Source of the DNA: an uncultured Verrucomicrobiota bacterium
Lineage (GTDB): Bacteria > Verrucomicrobiota > Kiritimatiellia > RFP12 > UBA3636
Assembly: GCA_946612175.1 (NCBI GenBank)
Contig: CAMOEO010000058.1
Span: 1-11,774, forward strand
Direction of reading: 5' to 3'
Length of the DNA: 11,774 nucleotides
The first letter of the stretch is position 1; each line of letters starts with the position of its first letter. This document shows positions 9,630-11,774 of this stretch, piece by piece. Made by a program: the position numbers and the translations under genes. The notes beneath the pieces are model-generated. The model saw nothing but the letters and a program-made list of their open reading frames with translations, searched no databases and was not told the DNA's origin.

Positions 9630-11774
9630 ATGGAATCGAACGAATCCAGTTCCGTCCCTCCGCCCGGCGTTTTCGGATCCGACAACGCCGTGTCCGATTT
9701 TTTCCGGGCCGCGGAAGCGCGCGGCGCGGGAGACCCTGCCGCGGCCGCCGCGTTTTTCGCGGCAGGGTTCCGTGCCCGGATCGCAGCCCGGATCCGCAGA
9801 GCGTGTTCGGATCCAGCCCGCCGGGACTTCGTCGCCGCCGTTCTTTCGGAACTCGCGCGCTGCCCCTTCCGCGACCGCCTCGCGGCGGAACCCGCGTTCG
9901 CCGACTTCCGCAGCTGGTGCGAAGTGCCCTTCCCCCCGCCGCCCGACATCGTCGCCGGCTTTGCGCGCGTCCTCTCCCGCGAGTTCGGTCCGCCCGCCCG
10001 CCCCGCCCCGCCGAAGATCTCCCTCGCGGACTTCCGCGCCTCCTTCTCTCGCCGCGATCGCGCCCTGCAGCTCCTCGGCGACCTTCTCGGCGCCGTGCGC
10101 GCCTTCGCCGCGACGGGGATCCGGCATCCGCTCGCGGCGCTGCGCCTTGTGCGAGACCTCGCGACGGCTTCGCGCTCCCGTCTCTTCGACCGCGACTTCT
10201 ACTGCTGGGCTCACCCCGAGGTCGCGTCGCGCCGATTCGCCGTCCCGCTACTGCACTACTGCACGGACGGCTGGCGCAAAGGGTGTGGCTTCTCCCCGGC
10301 CTGCCCCCCCCTTCCGCCCGACGCGATCCCCCCGCGCAAGAACCCCCTGCTCCTGCACGCCCGCCTCTTTCCCGGAAGGCAGCCGGACGCGGAGACGCTC
10401 CGCCGCCTTTGGCGCGAACTGCGCCCGGACCTGTGGTCGGAGACCGTCCGAGGGCGCCTCCGCGCGGAGGCGGCGCCGAAGCCGCCGCTGGCGGTCGTCG
10501 TTCCGGTCTACGACCACCCCGAACTGTTGCCGCCGCTCGTCGCGTCGCTCCTTGAACACACGCCGCCCGACGTCCTTCTGCTCTTCGTCGAGAACGGTAG
10601 CGACGACGCGCGCGTCCGTCCCGCGCTGCTCCGCCTCGCCGCGGAGCATCCCGGCCGCGTGCGGGTCGAATGCCTCGACGAAAACCTCGGCTTCGCCGGC
10701 GCCTGCAACCACGGCATGCGCGCTGCCGCCGGCCGCGACGTGATTCTGCTCAACAACGACACCGTCGTCGGACCGCGATGGAGCGATTCGCTCCGCCTCG
10801 CGGCCTACGCCGATCCCCGCATCGGGACCGCGACCGCCGTCTCCAACAACTCCGGCCTCGCCTCCGTCCCGGACCGCGGAAAGAACGAGATGCCGCCCGG
10901 ACTCTCGGTCGCGACGGTCGCTCGCGGCTGGCTCCACGCGACGGAAACGGTCTTCGACCTGCACACCGGGCACGGCTTCTGCCTTTACCTGAAGCGCGCC
11001 ATGCTCGACGACGTAGGCGAACTTGACGCGGAAACTTTTGGCAAGGGATACGGCGAGGAGACGGATCTCTGTCTCCGCGCCCGGGACCGCGGGTGGAAGC
11101 ACCGCATCACGACCCGCGCGTTCGTCTGGCACCTCAACGCCGTCTCGTTCGGCGGGCTCTACAAGTCGTTCAAGGTCCACGTCGCCCGCCACGCGCTCCT
11201 TGCGCGCCATCCGGAGCTCGATGCGCTCGAGGACGAGAACATCCCCCGCTGGGGCGCGTTCTGTCCAATGCTGCGGTCCGTCGACGAATCGATCCGCCGC
11301 GCCCCCCCTCGCCCCGGAGTTCTGCTTCTCGCGACGGCCGGAAAAGGGGATCCATTGTCGAAGCCCTTCGCGTCGGCACTGCGCCGATCGTTCGACATTC
11401 TCGCGCTCGAACGCATGACGGACGGTTCCGCCGTTCTCCGTGGCACTCCGGACGGGATGGCTCTCGAGACCGGCGCCGGCACGGACGACGACCTCGTGTC
11501 CTGGACGCTCGAGCACGGCGTCGAAATCGTCCTCGCCGCCGATCCCGCTCTCGCCGGTTCCGCGCTCCGCGCCCGCTTCGCGGCGCTCCACGTCCCCGTC
11601 CTCGACGGTCTCGGCCCCACGGTTCCGGGCGAATCGCCGGAGCGTGCCGCCGCGCGTCTCGGCGCCCGCCTCGCCGCTGCGCTCTCCTGGGCGCCGGCCG
11701 TACCGCCCGACGCGCCCTTCCCGGCGGAGAAGGGCCGCGGTCTCGTCCTTCCGTCCGCCGCCGTTCCCGGAGCC
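9630..11774 (+). CDS. Large family 2 glycosyltransferase, 3' end outside window
   Basis: From the ATG at 9630 the frame stays open to the last base, giving at least 715 residues. Residues 1-285 are Ala/Arg/Pro-rich and include one FDRDFYCWAHPEV module (187-199) ending in LLHY, related to the modules of the RgpF proteins. The GT2 domain (~286-520) has PLAVVVPVYDH (286-296), VENGSDD, ENLGFAGACNHGM, LLNNDTVVG (373-381, nucleotide/metal site) and GYGEETDLCLRARDRGWK (474-491, catalytic acid region). After ~560 a second region begins (PGVLLLATAGKGDPLSKPF) that resembles the N-terminal half of the GT4-type domains often fused behind such GT2 domains, but it is weak and cut by the window edge. The stop of the upstream gene is 10 nt away and no clear Shine-Dalgarno sequence is seen, suggesting coupling. 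Probable role: sugar transfer in the same glycan pathway. Confidence 0.85.
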   Translation, partial: MESNESSSVPPPGVFGSDNAVSDFFRAAEARGAGDPAAAAAFFAAGFRARIAARIRRACSDPARRDFVAAVLSELARCPFRDRLAAEPAFADFRSWCEVPFPPPPDIVAGFARVLSREFGPPARPAPPKISLADFRASFSRRDRALQLLGDLLGAVRAFAATGIRHPLAALRLVRDLATASRSRLFDRDFYCWAHPEVASRRFAVPLLHYCTDGWRKGCGFSPACPPLPPDAIPPRKNPLLLHARLFPGRQPDAETLRRLWRELRPDLWSETVRGRLRAEAAPKPPLAVVVPVYDHPELLPPLVASLLEHTPPDVLLLFVENGSDDARVRPALLRLAAEHPGRVRVECLDENLGFAGACNHGMRAAAGRDVILLNNDTVVGPRWSDSLRLAAYADPRIGTATAVSNNSGLASVPDRGKNEMPPGLSVATVARGWLHATETVFDLHTGHGFCLYLKRAMLDDVGELDAETFGKGYGEETDLCLRARDRGWKHRITTRAFVWHLNAVSFGGLYKSFKVHVARHALLARHPELDALEDENIPRWGAFCPMLRSVDESIRRAPPRPGVLLLATAGKGDPLSKPFASALRRSFDILALERMTDGSAVLRGTPDGMALETGAGTDDDLVSWTLEHGVEIVLAADPALAGSALRARFAALHVPVLDGLGPTVPGESPERAAARLGARLAAALSWAPAVPPDAPFPAEKGRGLVLPSAAVPGA

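Noticed and set aside
9358..10743. 461-codon open frame on the + strand overlapping the last GT2 gene
   Set aside because: It is Arg/Ser/Pro-rich nonsense in a shifted phase. The frame from 9630 carries the GT2 motifs and stays open to the window end.
1..11774. tRNA, rRNA, CRISPR array, insertion sequence, phage or plasmid elements
   Set aside because: No transposase or integrase motif, regularly spaced repeats or RNA gene was seen; almost all bases are accounted for by glycan genes.

Overview
The window is a dense block of surface-polysaccharide genes from a high-GC bacterium. Nearly every base is coding, genes abut or nearly abut, and no RNA gene, transposase, integrase or CRISPR array is visible. 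Nothing here fixes the phylum. The mix of RgpF-type rhamnan synthesis domains, TagD-type cytidylyltransferases and large multi-domain family 2 glycosyltransferases is typical of accessory O-antigen, capsule or cell-wall-glycan loci. Three genes have a -10 box only 7-8 nt before their ATG, which suggests a host that tolerates leaderless mRNAs.

Left part, + strand (1-2025): the 3' end of a glycerol-3-phosphate cytidylyltransferase-like gene, a stand-alone RgpF-domain protein (443 aa), and a complete TagD-like cytidylyltransferase (131 aa) with its own promoter inside the end of the RgpF gene.

Middle part, - strand (8620 down to 2041): a three-gene operon. It reads as a double-domain GT2 glycosyltransferase (609 aa), then an RgpF domain fused to a CDP-glycerol glycerophosphotransferase-like domain (845 aa), then a sibling of that fusion (638 aa) that stops before the glycerophosphotransferase catalytic core. 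Downstream lies an unusual scar: a signal-peptide-like start followed, in another frame, by the last ~66 codons of a UDP-galactopyranose mutase/FAD amine-oxidase-like protein.

Right part, + strand (8699-11774): a compact GT2 glycosyltransferase (306 aa), then a large GT2 protein (at least 715 aa) that runs off the window. The middle and right operons diverge from a 78-bp region in which two near-identical promoters stand back to back, their -35 boxes inside one inverted repeat.

Working model (inference): TagD-like enzymes make CDP-glycerol from CTP and glycerol-3-phosphate. RgpF and GT2 domains build a rhamnose-type or related glycan. The RgpF-glycerophosphotransferase fusion adds glycerol phosphate to it. 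Tandem ~30-residue FD-x-x-WY...HY...G modules occur near the N-termini of the three RgpF proteins, and a single copy occurs in the last GT2 protein, tying the set together as one family-expanded system.
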